A stretch of DNA of 64,000 nucleotides. Origin: Gracilaria vermiculophylla (lineage: Eukaryota; Rhodophyta; Florideophyceae; Gracilariales; Gracilariaceae). The notes under the pieces were generated by a model that worked only from the letters and a program-made list of their open reading frames with translations, did not search any database and was not told the origin of the DNA. This document shows positions 45,326 through 56,622 of the stretch, piece by piece. The DNA lies in the NCBI GenBank assembly GCA_019155205.2, contig JAHNZQ020003146.1:912686-976685 (forward strand), given 5' to 3'. The translations under genes and the position numbers were made by a program. The stretch's first letter is position 1; each line of letters begins with the position of its first letter.

Positions 45326-46139
45326 CTACTTGAGCCACATAGATAACGCACTGGCAAGTTTCGGGTCATTGTAATCGCTCACAGTAAAAGCGGCGCCAAA
45401 CGCACGCAATGCTTCATCAGTCTGTGTTGAACGCATCCCCACCGTCAGCAGCCCCGCGGCCGTGGCGCTGGTGGTGCCACTGGGCGAGTCTTCGAACGCA
45501 ATGGCCTCGCTGGCCGACACGCCGGCGAGTTGCAGTGCGCGAAGATATGGCGCAGGGTGCGGTTTGGGGTGGTCGCACTCTTCCGCCACCACAACGCGCC
45601 CCCCAAAGTGCTCGGCGATTCCTATGGACGCCATGGTCTTTGCGCACGTTCCCTTGGGGGCGTTTGTGACGACGTACGAAACGATGTCCTGCTGGCTGCA
45701 ACGCGCGAGAAGCTGCTTGAGCCCGGCTATGGGCGACACGCCGCGCGATATGACGTGCTCGTAGCGGCTTTCCTTCGTTTTCCACACGCGAGTCTGCTGT
45801 TCCAGCGATAGTTGCGGCAGAATTTGGGCCACGAGGTGTGGGTTTTGACGGCCGGACATCTCCAAGTCGTAGAACTCTCTAGTTATCGGGCTTCCGCCGT
45901 TGAAGGCGGGCACCAGGTCCAGGAGCGTGTCGCGGTAGCATTCAAAGTGAATGGAATCGCTGTTGATGCAGCTGCGGAAACGCGCATCATCGTGAGCATT
46001 GGTTAGCGCGGGAATGGGTGAGAGACTGGGGTCATGGTGGACTGGAAAGCACGTACGTTCCGTCCAAGTCGAAGAAAATGGCTGAGAGCCGTCCCTGTAG
46101 AGACTCGGGCGGCAGGGTGGAGGGATGTTCAGTTGACAT
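45326..46139 (-). CDS. HAD-superfamily hydrolase, beta-phosphoglucomutase-like (two exons)
   Basis: Exon 1 is 46057-46139 and exon 2 is 45326-45971, separated by an 85-base intron with GTACGT donor and CCGCAG acceptor, giving 242 residues. The splice restores motif I, IFFDLDGT, followed by DSIHFECYRDTLLDL; without exon 1 the nucleophile Asp is missing. Motif II is VVTNAP, the motif III Lys is in DHPKPHPAPY, and motif IV is AFEDSPSG. These and the helical cap fit the subfamily containing beta-phosphoglucomutase, phosphoglycolate and sugar-phosphate phosphatases. Substrate specificity cannot be read. No targeting signal is obvious, so a cytosolic enzyme is assumed. It is divergent from cytochrome c across 1 kb. 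Confidence 0.88.
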
Positions 46140-47148
46140 TGGTGTGCTCAGGTGGGGTTGGGCTCGGGGCCCGGTGTTGAGATTGTGTTGGCGGGACTTG
46201 GTGTGGCCAAATGCGCTGGGAGAGTATCAAAATACGCGCTTGGGTTGCTTAGGACAGGACGCGTGCGATAGGGACTGGGAGCTGGTTGAGCGGAAGTGGG
46301 AAAGGCGCTGAGGCGTGGAGCGAGCAAGGTGCTGACAAAAGACAGAACGACGGTGGACCGAATGGGCGTGAAGAGGCTGTTGGGGTGGACAAGCTGTTCT
46401 GCCGGCGTTGGAAGTGGTGCATGGGGTAAGCGGACAATCGCGTTTGGAGGAATGTACACAGTACGGTGCAGGGGTGGAAATTGGCATGTGCAACGGCGGC
46501 GGGCAGTTGGGGCGGTGGCAGTGGCACGCGGCCAGAGCACATGGCGAGAAGCGTTGGTAGCTGCACATCGGAAGGCGTTGGCGGCTTGTGCTCTGGACGC
46601 TGCTGCTTGTGGCCCCTCCCGAGAGAGCTCCTCGCGATGCTCCCAGCAGGTCGAGCAGGGAGCACGCGCGCCACCCCCTGCCGCCGAAGGGGATGGTGCG
46701 CGGTGGCGCACACGGCCCGAGGGCATGTCGGGGCATCTCGTTGGCGCAGCGTGCGCAAGCAGTGCGCCGTGACGCACTGCGTGCGCGCGCCGTTGCGGGC
46801 GCCGCCTCAACCACTTGTTGTCGCTTGGTTGGCGCGCTGGGCGCCGTTTGGATCACAAATTCAGTTGGCGCACTTGAGCGTGCTCCACCTGTCGCCCGTT
46901 CAATGGCTCGTGTGGCATGCCACAATGGCAACCCGTTCCGCTAGCGAACTGCAACCGTCCAATCACCCGAGGCGCGCGTGGAGCTGCAATCCTCAACTCG
47001 GGCAATGCGTTCATAGCGTTCGTCCCGAGCGCCGACGTCTCATGCCGCAGCTGACTTTGACCGTGCCGCCCTTTAACCCCCCTCCCCTCACCCGTCACGA
47101 TCCGCCCCCAGGTCCGTTGCTTCTCTCTCCGACCAGTTCTTGGTGAAA
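46140..47148. promoter_or_regulatory. 1-kb GC-rich divergent region before cytochrome c
   Basis: Between the divergent HAD hydrolase and cytochrome c starts. Long overlapping frames in all phases reflect GC richness and lack domain content. CCAAT boxes occur as GTCCAATCACC near 46954 and, on the opposite strand, TTCAATGG near 46900. No gene was called. Confidence 0.45.
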
Positions 47149-47669
47149 ATGGGAGTCCCTGACGGCAATGTTGACAAGGGAGCAAAGCTCTTCAAGACCA
47201 AGTGCTCCCAATGTCATACCTGTACGTTGTGACCCTTGCATCCCCGCCAGCCCCGTCTTACGTACCCCACCACCTTGCAAGCGACTGCCACATTCGCATC
47301 GCGAACCAAATTCGTTCTGACATCTAGATCGCACTCGTCGTCTCCACTCGGCCGCATCTGCCGCCTCCCACCCCAATCTCACCCATCTTACAACGCGCTT
47401 CGCAAACCTACACAGACAATCAAGGCGGTGGCACCAAGCAAGGACCCAACCTTTGGGGCCTCTTCGGTCGCACAGCCGGCACCGTTGAGGGCTTTGCTTA
47501 CACCGCCGCCAACAAGAATTCCGGTATTATCTGGAGTGATCAGACTTTGTTTGACTACCTGCTCAACCCCAAGAAGTACATCAAGGGTACTAAGATGGTT
47601 TTCGCTGGTTTGAAGAAGGAGAAAGATCGTGCCGATCTTATTGCATTTCTCAAGGCTAACACTCAATAA
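47149..47669 (+). CDS. Mitochondrial cytochrome c (two exons)
   Basis: Exon 1 is 47149-47221 and exon 2 is 47416-47669, with a 194-base intron (GTACGT donor, CACAG acceptor), giving 108 residues. Exon 1 supplies the start, [14 protein letters not shown], and the heme-attachment motif CSQCH; exon 2 continues [18 protein letters not shown], the NKNSGIIW segment, and [20 protein letters not shown], with the axial heme Met in KGTKMVFAG. Joining through the intron keeps the exact spacing of other cytochromes c. It carries electrons from complex III to complex IV in the intermembrane space. No standard presequence is present, as is usual for this protein. Confidence 0.97.
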
Positions 47670-47937
47670 TTTCCACCCCACATTGCATGTAGACTTTCTT
47701 GTGTTGCCATGGTGCGTGGCAGACAGCGTTCTTGCGCCTCGCTGCCGCCGCTTGTGAGTCATTAAAGTCGGTTTTGTTCCTCAACTTGCGTTGTCGTCGT
47801 GTGTCTGTGCGCTTTCCGATATTTTGAGCCTCTTTGCCATAAAGCTCTCATCAAATCTTTGCTCATCTCGAGAACAGAGTTGCCCACGCTTCATTGCTTA
47901 CAAAGCGATCCTCCCAGCACTGTGCGATCTAACCTCA

Positions 47938-48758
47938 TCAATTCCGCACAACCGCGCCGAATTCCATGTCAACAAGCCCTTCTATTCCAGCTGTGACCTT
48001 ATCTCCGGGTCGAAACTCCCCTACTCCGGAGGGGGTCCCAGTTAGAATGAGGTCCCACTCCTCCAGCGTTACGTGGCTCGAGATGTGCTCGATAAGTTCG
48101 GGAACCGTCCAGATCATATCCTTTGTCGACCCGTACTGCCTGCGCTCACCGTTCACGTCAAGATAAAGGTTCACGTCAATTACGCCCTTTTCGTCCATCA
48201 CAATGGCATCGGCAGGCAGCACCGTCGATAACGGCAGGAATGTATCACACCCTTTTGCTATCGCCCATGGTCTTCCAACCTTCTTCGCCTCCGACTGCCA
48301 GTTCCGCGCCGTCACATCAATGGCACAGACATACCCGGCAATGTGTTTCGCGGCATCGGCTGCGCGAACATCTCTTGCAGGTTGACCTATGACGACGCCG
48401 AGCTCCACTGGGGGCGGAGGTTGTGTTAGTAAACGTGTTGAAGGGTTGTGCAAAAGTGAGATACAGGATACCTACCTTCATGATGAGCGACGGCTGTGGG
48501 GGGAATTTGGATCGGGCCCGCGTTTTGAGGAAGGTATGATGTGGAGGGTTTGAAGAACCAAATGGGTGCTATTCGATCCGCCTTGGAGCCCATTTCCTTT
48601 GCATGGTCGACGTAGTTTAGCCCAACCTAAGATAGAGCGTGTGAGAAACAGGTGCTGATGTGCGGGACGTACGACCTCGTTATTTTGGAACGTACCGCTA
48701 TTGCTTTTCGCGATGCTTTTTGAAGCAACGCATCGGCGTGACGGAGAGCGTTGGCCAT
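47938..48758 (-). CDS. FAHD1: FAHD1-like fumarylacetoacetate hydrolase-domain protein (three exons)
   Basis: Exons 48696-48758, 48476-48626 and 47938-48407 are separated by introns of 69 bases (GTACGT ... CTTAG) and 68 bases (GTAGGT ... CCCAG), giving 227 residues. The joins restore KAIAVGLNYVDHAKEM and HHEVELGVVIG, the two N-terminal signatures of the family; the third exon carries VCAIDVTARNWQ, RPWAIAKGCDTFLPL and DLILTGTPSGVG. Animal FAHD1 is a mitochondrial acylpyruvate hydrolase and oxaloacetate decarboxylase. Acidic metal ligands (His-Glu-x-Glu) are visible. The short N-terminus is basic and could be a weak mitochondrial leader. Frames restricted to the last exon would miss one third of the protein. 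Confidence 0.92.
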
Positions 48759-49289
48759 GGATTTGAAAGCAACTGCTGTGCGATTTGTCGTTACCCGGGC
48801 GATTTAGTAAAGTACCAACGTCATTGATAGGCAGCGATGTGATACACACGCACAACAGTAATCCAAGAAATCACTTTTGACGGGCACAGCGTGCCGAGGA
48901 GCTACTCCATCTGGAGATCAAGCCACGATTTGAAAAATATTGGTATGTGGTTTGCGCTCCAATGTACCAGGGTGCTCTTCTTACAGCCGACGCAATTTTG
49001 GCCTGAACATCAGAACACTCTCTGCTCCTCAGTGTTTACAACATACATATCAGCGCGTTGGCATCAACACTATGCGTTTGCAAAGAGAACATGTGATCGA
49101 GATCTTACGAGCTATCAGCAGCTAGAGGAGCTCGTAGGAGCAGAATAAAAAACTAAACTGCCAGTGTAGAGAAAACGATATCGGTAGTGGAAGGAGCCAG
49201 AAACATTCGCTCTCTGTCTCTTCTCGGGGATAACCACCAATTCTTCGTGCGCACTTTTGCATCATAAGTGTTGCAGAAAGGTTTGACTT

Positions 49290-50175
49290 TCAGGCTGTCC
49301 TCGCCCAATTACTCCCACGCCTCTTGCGCCCCTTGCGCCCCTTAACCGTCGCAATAGCTTCCGCAAATGGTTTGGTATCAATGCGTCCCAACCAGCCGGG
49401 CAAACGGTTCTTCTTGCATCCGAGACCTTTAACCTTCTTTCTGTGCCGATTTATGTTAACGCACGTGCACGAACGACATGCCCTTGACAGTGCCTCTGTA
49501 CGTATGTCCCTGCGCATTCGGCACGTGCCGCGCCCATCCTGGCGGCAATGGCCGCCTGCGTTGATGCGCCAATCGCGGCTTATGAAGGTCACTCAGCGGC
49601 ACTGAGCGTAGTTGCATTGCACTCCGCTTCTGCTAATCATTTCACCGGGGTATTGATCGTGTCCTCTTGCGGTGGGTTGAGTTTCAAGTCCTCTTCAGAT
49701 ACGACAACAGTAACGGGACTCTCGAGAACTGAAATGGACAAGCGGAACGCGCCCACAAATGCGGCCCAACAGAACGTGAACTTCGCCACATGAAAGCTTC
49801 TCAAAGTTTTCGATGATGGCTAGTCAGGAATGCGAGCCGAAGCCCTTTCTGAGTGTTAAGAACGGTGCTGGATAGAAGCGAATCGTCTTTCGGAACAGTG
49901 TGCCTCCGTTTTATAGTGGCTTAGAAAAGTTCCTACACGCCAGATACGCCGCTGAAAAGATTTGACGGCGAAATCGTAAGCAAGACTCATATTTGTTGAG
50001 GCAGGGCTCCGGTGATGGTGATGAGGCGGGAGTTGGAAATGGAAGTAAAGGCAAGATGTTGAAGGCAGCTGAGACATTTAAAAGGATAAATGAACGAGAA
50101 AGACAATCGTGAAGTACGAGGCTCATGCGACCTGTGTATTGACTAGCGAAAGCGTTGTTTTGGGTGATGGACAGT
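49290..50175 (-). pseudogene. Decayed copy of a duplicated Cys-rich unit with TATA box
   Basis: Minus-strand reading shows AGGHCRQDGRGTCRM and SCTC in the last 100 codons, paralogous to AGGHCRRDRGGNCRM and SCKC at 52036-52359. The upstream part is also related (KFTFCW-type start, DLKLNPPQ), but a frameshift and an in-frame TGA separate these parts, so it is probably not functional. A TATA box, CACTATAAAACGG on the minus strand near 49915, lies about 110 bases before the coding-like part and aligns with one in the other copy. No mobile element hallmark was found. Confidence 0.5.
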
Positions 50176-51983
50176 GTCAACAATATGTACCCTTCAATGC
50201 TATGCGAGCACTATGGATATGTGTAGAACCGCTGTAGATATTCAAAACGACAGGAATTGACCCAAATCCGACTTCCAAGGATAAAGTATATTGTAAAAAT
50301 CGACGATGGACAGCTCTCGAAAGCGTCAAAGCGTTTAATCAACAACGGGGCGCCAAAACTATTGGTGTTGCCTCCGTCAATCCTGTTCAATAAACCCTGA
50401 AACTGAATCAATTGCAGCAGTCTCTTTCTGTCAAGTTTGACTATTCTGCACATTCTAAGAGCTTTTCGTTGATTTCAGACCAGTGCTTCAACCTCAGAAT
50501 ATGTATGATCTTCTCCTTTAATGTGGACGTTGTGCTCTAATTCCTAGCTCAGCAGAGGCTAATCCTAAAGATATTTCTCTTTCCCCACGAAGGCCGGACC
50601 CCTTTTGTGGCACTCCTCTAATGAGATTTTCTACCGATTTGCAGCTGCGACTCAGATGACTGCGAAGAATTTGTCGACGAATATGTATGATGGATTATCA
50701 TGTTGTGGGTTCGGAACATGCTCCAGAAAACTCATCAAATTCCTGCATAGATGCACCATTTGTAGTTGGTTGTCAATTGGCACTCGAATCTTGTGAAGCC
50801 TGGAGATTTCTACCCCAATCTGAATTCTTTCTCTATCCCTTATGGGCTTATGGACATTTGAATGAATAAAGCATCTTCATGCTATTCTTAATAATTCTTT
50901 AATTGTTATAAATGACTCTCGAAAATGATCTTAACTATCTTTTGTTTGTTTCTCAAAGCAATGCCAAGTCTTTCATTGGCTTCCAAGAACAAATAGACTA
51001 CTTTTTACTGTTTTTCTGCGCTCCGAACAAAAATTTAATTGTTTGGTACTCTAGAGCTTTTGATATATATACTGTTTTATATGTGATGTGGATACTAAAC
51101 ATGAAAGGCAGATGTCATAATAGGTGTACTTTTTGGCGGAGAATGATACTTGCTGCGAGTTGCATGAGAAAGTAGATACAATTTTACACACGTTTTGAAA
51201 TTTAACCTTGTCCGAGGTCACCTGTCGACTAGAATCTATGCTGAACATTTTTGATAAAGTAACGAAAACAAACAAACAGTTCATCAAGAAGATATCCAGA
51301 CTTCAATGCGTGAAATAAGGCATCACGTCACGGATTTCAATAAAACCAGGAAGACATTCGAAAAACGAAATTGAAACTCATACTCTGACAGATAAACTTA
51401 TTGTATCAAGGACGTTCGACAAATAAATACTGTTCAAACGGTTAGAAACTGGTCATCGCGCGGTAGAGAGAACGGCTTCATAGGACGAAATGAGATTCCA
51501 GGGTCAGCCAACGAAGATGACGAGTGAGCGACTATGGTTGGGATCATCGATGATGTTCCTTCTCATTCCGGGATCCCCATTCTCTTCTTCATGTTCATGT
51601 AAATTCATCAATTCTGTTTAATCCAATATTTTCATTCACAAGGAGCTTTCGAAATTAAAATAACGCACGATTTTAATTGATTTCAACAGAAGCTGTTTGT
51701 ATCTATGTATGCTTTTTACAAAGATACAGTCGCATAAAAACCCCCCTGTATCTGACTCGTCTTTCTCGGGACGGTGTGTTCATCCTCGTCTCTGCGTAAA
51801 GAACATTACGCTCACTTCAACACAATTTATTCGCAATGAAAACATTAAGTATGAATTTTACGAGCAACTTTCAGCTAGAAAAGCTCCGAAAAACTACTGA
51901 AAAGCAATACTAGGAGCGCAGAGAGGCGCGGCGGTGTTGCCAAGCGCCAGAACTACATTCTCTCTCGCCCTCTCACGCAAGAG

Positions 51984-52831
51984 TCAAAAGGCGGTTCTCC
52001 GCGCGTTGCTGTTCATCATTCGTTTTGCAGAGAAGTTAGGACCTCCTGCTGGAAGCATTCCTGCACTTGCACGAGTAACAGGCGATGGGCAGTGCTTGGC
52101 GTACTCGGTCCCTGTGCATTCGGCAGTTGCCGCCCCTGTCCCGGCGGCAATGACCGCCTGCGTTGTGGCGCACGCCACGGGTGATGATTGCCCTCCAGCG
52201 GCAATGTGAGTAGTCGCAACGCATGCCCTTTCTGCTGACCATTTCACAAGGATATTCATCCTGGTCTCTGATGGTGGGGTTGAGGTCTAAGTTCGTTGCA
52301 GGTATGACATGAGTGACGGCAGTTTCGGCTGCTGAAATGAACAAGAGGAAAACGGCCACAACTGCGGTGCAAGAGAACGTAAAGCTTGCCAGGTGGAGGG
52401 TTATGAGAGCTTTGGATGTCGGATAATGCGGGGCGCAGGTGGAAGCACGTCTTGACTGTTGAGAAGGGTGTTGGTGAGGAAGGCAGCGTGTTTCGGATCA
52501 GCGGACGTCTCTTTTATAGTGGTGCAGAAAAGTGGTCGAACATGAGATGTGCAGCTCAAAAGATTTGACGGGGACATGATCAATAAGGCTCAGGTTCGAT
52601 GGTGAAAGGTATCGGGGGTAAGGGAGAGACGGGAGTTTGACTTGGAGGTAGGGGCATGACGTGGATGGCAGCTCGGGGAGAAAAAGAGATGGGCCACAAG
52701 TACGAGGCTCATACAAAGAGTGTAGTGGCACACGGAAGCGTTCTTTGCATGGTACGGACTCGGTACGACGCAAGGAAGGCGCCTACTGTTGGCACTCGGT
52801 GAAGTGGAACGCACTGCTGTGAGGCGATGAA
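51984..52831 (-). pseudogene. Second copy of the Cys-rich unit, longer open frame but no clear ATG
   Basis: The minus-strand frame ending at 52036 reads through a hydrophobic start (VVAVFLLFISAAE) into a Cys-rich part with eight Cys: PCEM, MRCDYSHCRW, AGGHCRRDRGGNCRM and ACYSCKC. This looks like a small secreted protein, but no in-frame ATG lies between the TATA box (CACTATAAAAGA, near 52515 on the minus strand) and the hydrophobic start. An unseen intron, a non-ATG start or loss of function are all possible. It shares the sequence upstream with the decayed copy at 49290-50175. Confidence 0.4.
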
Positions 52832-53063
52832 AAATACTTAACTGGTAGAGGCATGACATGGATGGCAGCTTAAACACTGAAGACGATTAGGAGAACAAAA
52901 GAGATGGACCACAGGCGCGAGGCTCATACAAAGAGTGTAGTGGCACACGGAAGCGTTCCTTGCGTGGTACGGCCTCGGTGCGACGCAAGGAAGGCGCCTA
53001 CTGTTGGCACTCGGTGAAGTACTTTGGAATGCACCGCTGTGATGGTGAAGAGATGAAAAATAC
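52645..53063. repeat. Direct tandem repeat, two units of about 200 bases
   Basis: Unit A (about 52645-52831) and unit B (about 52851-53063) share long identical stretches, for example GAGGCTCATACAAAGAGTGT and GGAAGGCGCCTACTGTTGGC, and both end GATGAAAAATACTT. A more diverged relative lies at about 50040-50175 (AGTACGAGGCTCATG). The unit sits upstream of the Cys-rich copies and may represent duplicated promoter sequence. Confidence 0.8.
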
Positions 53064-53816
53064 TTTATTACATCCCATAAAGAAGTGAAGTAGCGAAGTA
53101 CATTTGTTGAGCGTCAGGCGGCTGACAGTGCGAAAGCTATGCCACGTGGGGCTTCGCTCGTGGCTGCTGCGCATGAGCTGCAGTGAGAGCTGGCGCCGAG
53201 TTTTTGGAAGATATGCTGCGGACGCTTCGACGGCATGGAGTGTAACGTAACAAACGTGGACAGCGGCTGCTATGTACCGCGCCGTTAGTGCTGTAACACG
53301 TGTAACGGTGCACGCAGTGCTGCACGGGCGCTGGCGAGGGGCACGTGCGCCACGGCGTCGAGCTGTGCGTGCGCCATATTCGCACAGCGCGCAGACGGCG
53401 CGGCAACGAAGCCGTCAACGGCGATTTGCGAGTGGGCTGCGGCGGCGGCGGCGCTGCTCAAGTTGATTGGGCGCGCGAGGGCAGGCGCGAGGCAGGCGCA
53501 GCGGCGGTGCCGCCAACGGGCGCGCCGCGCCGCCGCCGTCTGTCTGTCGGCTGGCAGCGGCGCGAGCACTTGTGCTCGCCGCACCGGTGCCGCGCGTGGG
53601 TAGCCGCCGCCTGCGCCAACGCGCTCAGAGCTGCATGGTTGCACGCCCGCGCCCCGCGCCTCGCGCCGCTGTCGGCAGCCGCGCAGCGCCAACTGCGCAG
53701 CCGTAGTTCTTGCCGCAACGCTTCGCGCAGCGCGCGCTTCTTTACCGTCTTCACCCGCTTGCGACTGCGGGCGCCTCTTCAAGCCGCCGAGTGCCCGCCA
53801 CTGACGCTCCACCGCC

Positions 53817-54893
53817 CTACTCCCGTTGCGCGCTCGGTGCGCTCACGGGTTGCGACGTCGAAAACGGCGCGAACTTTCGCTCACTGCCCTGCTCGGCGCC
53901 GCCCTGCGCATCCGTCCCCCGCCGCAGCGGCGCATCGTTCGCCGTGCTGCCTCCGTCCAGCGCCGCAGCCTGCGGCTGCTGCGCGCGCTCCCCCCCCTGC
54001 GACAACGCCTGCAGCCTCTCCGCCGACGCCCGGATCCACTCCAGGTTGTTCGCCACATCGGTGAACACGCCCGACTCCTCCGACGCGCACTGCGCGTCGC
54101 CGTAGCTCACCACGCCCACCTGCACCGCCTCGCGCCCCGTGTCCGACACCTGCTGCTGCACGAACAGCCCGCCGCCCGAGTCCCCGCGGCACGCCGACGC
54201 GCCCTCCGTCACCCCGGCCGTGCAGATCATCCCGTCGGCCGTCTTCCACTGGCCCTCGGGCCCGTCGCAGAACGACTTGTCCTGCACGCGCAGCGCCGTC
54301 TTCTGCAGCCGCCCGGAAAGCACCTCCACGCGCTGCGCCGACGCTTCAACCGTGCCCAGCATCTGGATGCCGTAGCCGACCACCCACGCCACGTCGTCCT
54401 TCTGGGGGCTCGAGTCGGCCAGCTTCACCGTCGGCGCGGAGCTCGACGCGTTGAGCAGCACCAGCGCCACGTCGTGCGGCGAGCCCAGCCCGCCGTACGC
54501 CGCGTGCGCAATGCTGGCGACGGCGCGGAACGTCTGCGCGTGCTCGTTGCGCGAGTGGCCGTCCTCCAGCTCGATGCGCCCCACCGTGGCGAACGTCGGC
54601 GCGTCGGCCCCGTCGTTGAGCACGCAGTGCGCCGCCGTCAGCACCAGGTCCGCCGCCACCAGCGTGCCCGTGCAGAAGCGCGTCGACGAGATGGCCACGT
54701 CGTGCCGCGACAGGTCCACCACGAACGGGTACTCGCTCTTGTCGGTCACCGCCTCTCCGTGGATCACTCTCGACGAGGCGTTGTCCAGGCTTGACGCGCC
54801 GCTGCTGTTGGCCACAACCGCGCCCTGCGACAGCGCGAGCAGCCATGCCGTGCACACAGCAGCTGCGAAAACGGCTGAGCGATGCACAACCAT
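53817..54893 (-). CDS. Secreted trypsin-like serine protease (S1 family)
   Basis: ATG at 54893 gives 358 residues. A signal peptide (SAVFAAAVCTAWLLALSQG) is followed by RVIHGEAVTDKSEYPFVV, the processed N-terminus pattern (Arg-Val-Ile-His-Gly). The triad is visible: TAAHC, then HDVALVLL for the Asp, and CRGDSGGGLFV for the Ser; an extra GVVSYGDAQCAS and GVFTDVANNLEWI follow as in trypsins. Cys pairs flanking the His and Ser loops are present. The C-terminal 60 residues are a disordered Gly/Ser/Gln tail not found in the core family. Animal-like S1 proteases are uncommon in algae, so this one may be of interest. The gene is very GC-rich. Confidence 0.92.
   Translation of the reverse strand: MVVHRSAVFAAAVCTAWLLALSQGAVVANSSGASSLDNASSRVIHGEAVTDKSEYPFVVDLSRHDVAISSTRFCTGTLVAADLVLTAAHCVLNDGADAPTFATVGRIELEDGHSRNEHAQTFRAVASIAHAAYGGLGSPHDVALVLLNASSSAPTVKLADSSPQKDDVAWVVGYGIQMLGTVEASAQRVEVLSGRLQKTALRVQDKSFCDGPEGQWKTADGMICTAGVTEGASACRGDSGGGLFVQQQVSDTGREAVQVGVVSYGDAQCASEESGVFTDVANNLEWIRASAERLQALSQGGERAQQPQAAALDGGSTANDAPLRRGTDAQGGAEQGSERKFAPFSTSQPVSAPSAQRE

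Positions 54894-56622
<1,729 letters not shown>

Larger units (their letters stand above)
48759..53816. other. Gene-poor 5-kb region with decayed repeats
   Basis: No intact gene was recognised. It contains two related minus-strand units at 49290-50175 and 51984-52831 (see separate entries), a tandem repeat at 52645-53063, and, at 50200-51900, AT-rich sequence with short frames and no domain. From about 53130 the sequence becomes a CpG-rich island that reaches the protease gene. Confidence 0.5.

Noticed and set aside
46148..47146. Several long frames on both strands between the HAD and cytochrome c genes
   Set aside because: All six phases are open because of GC richness; no domain, and the region lies between two divergent starts.
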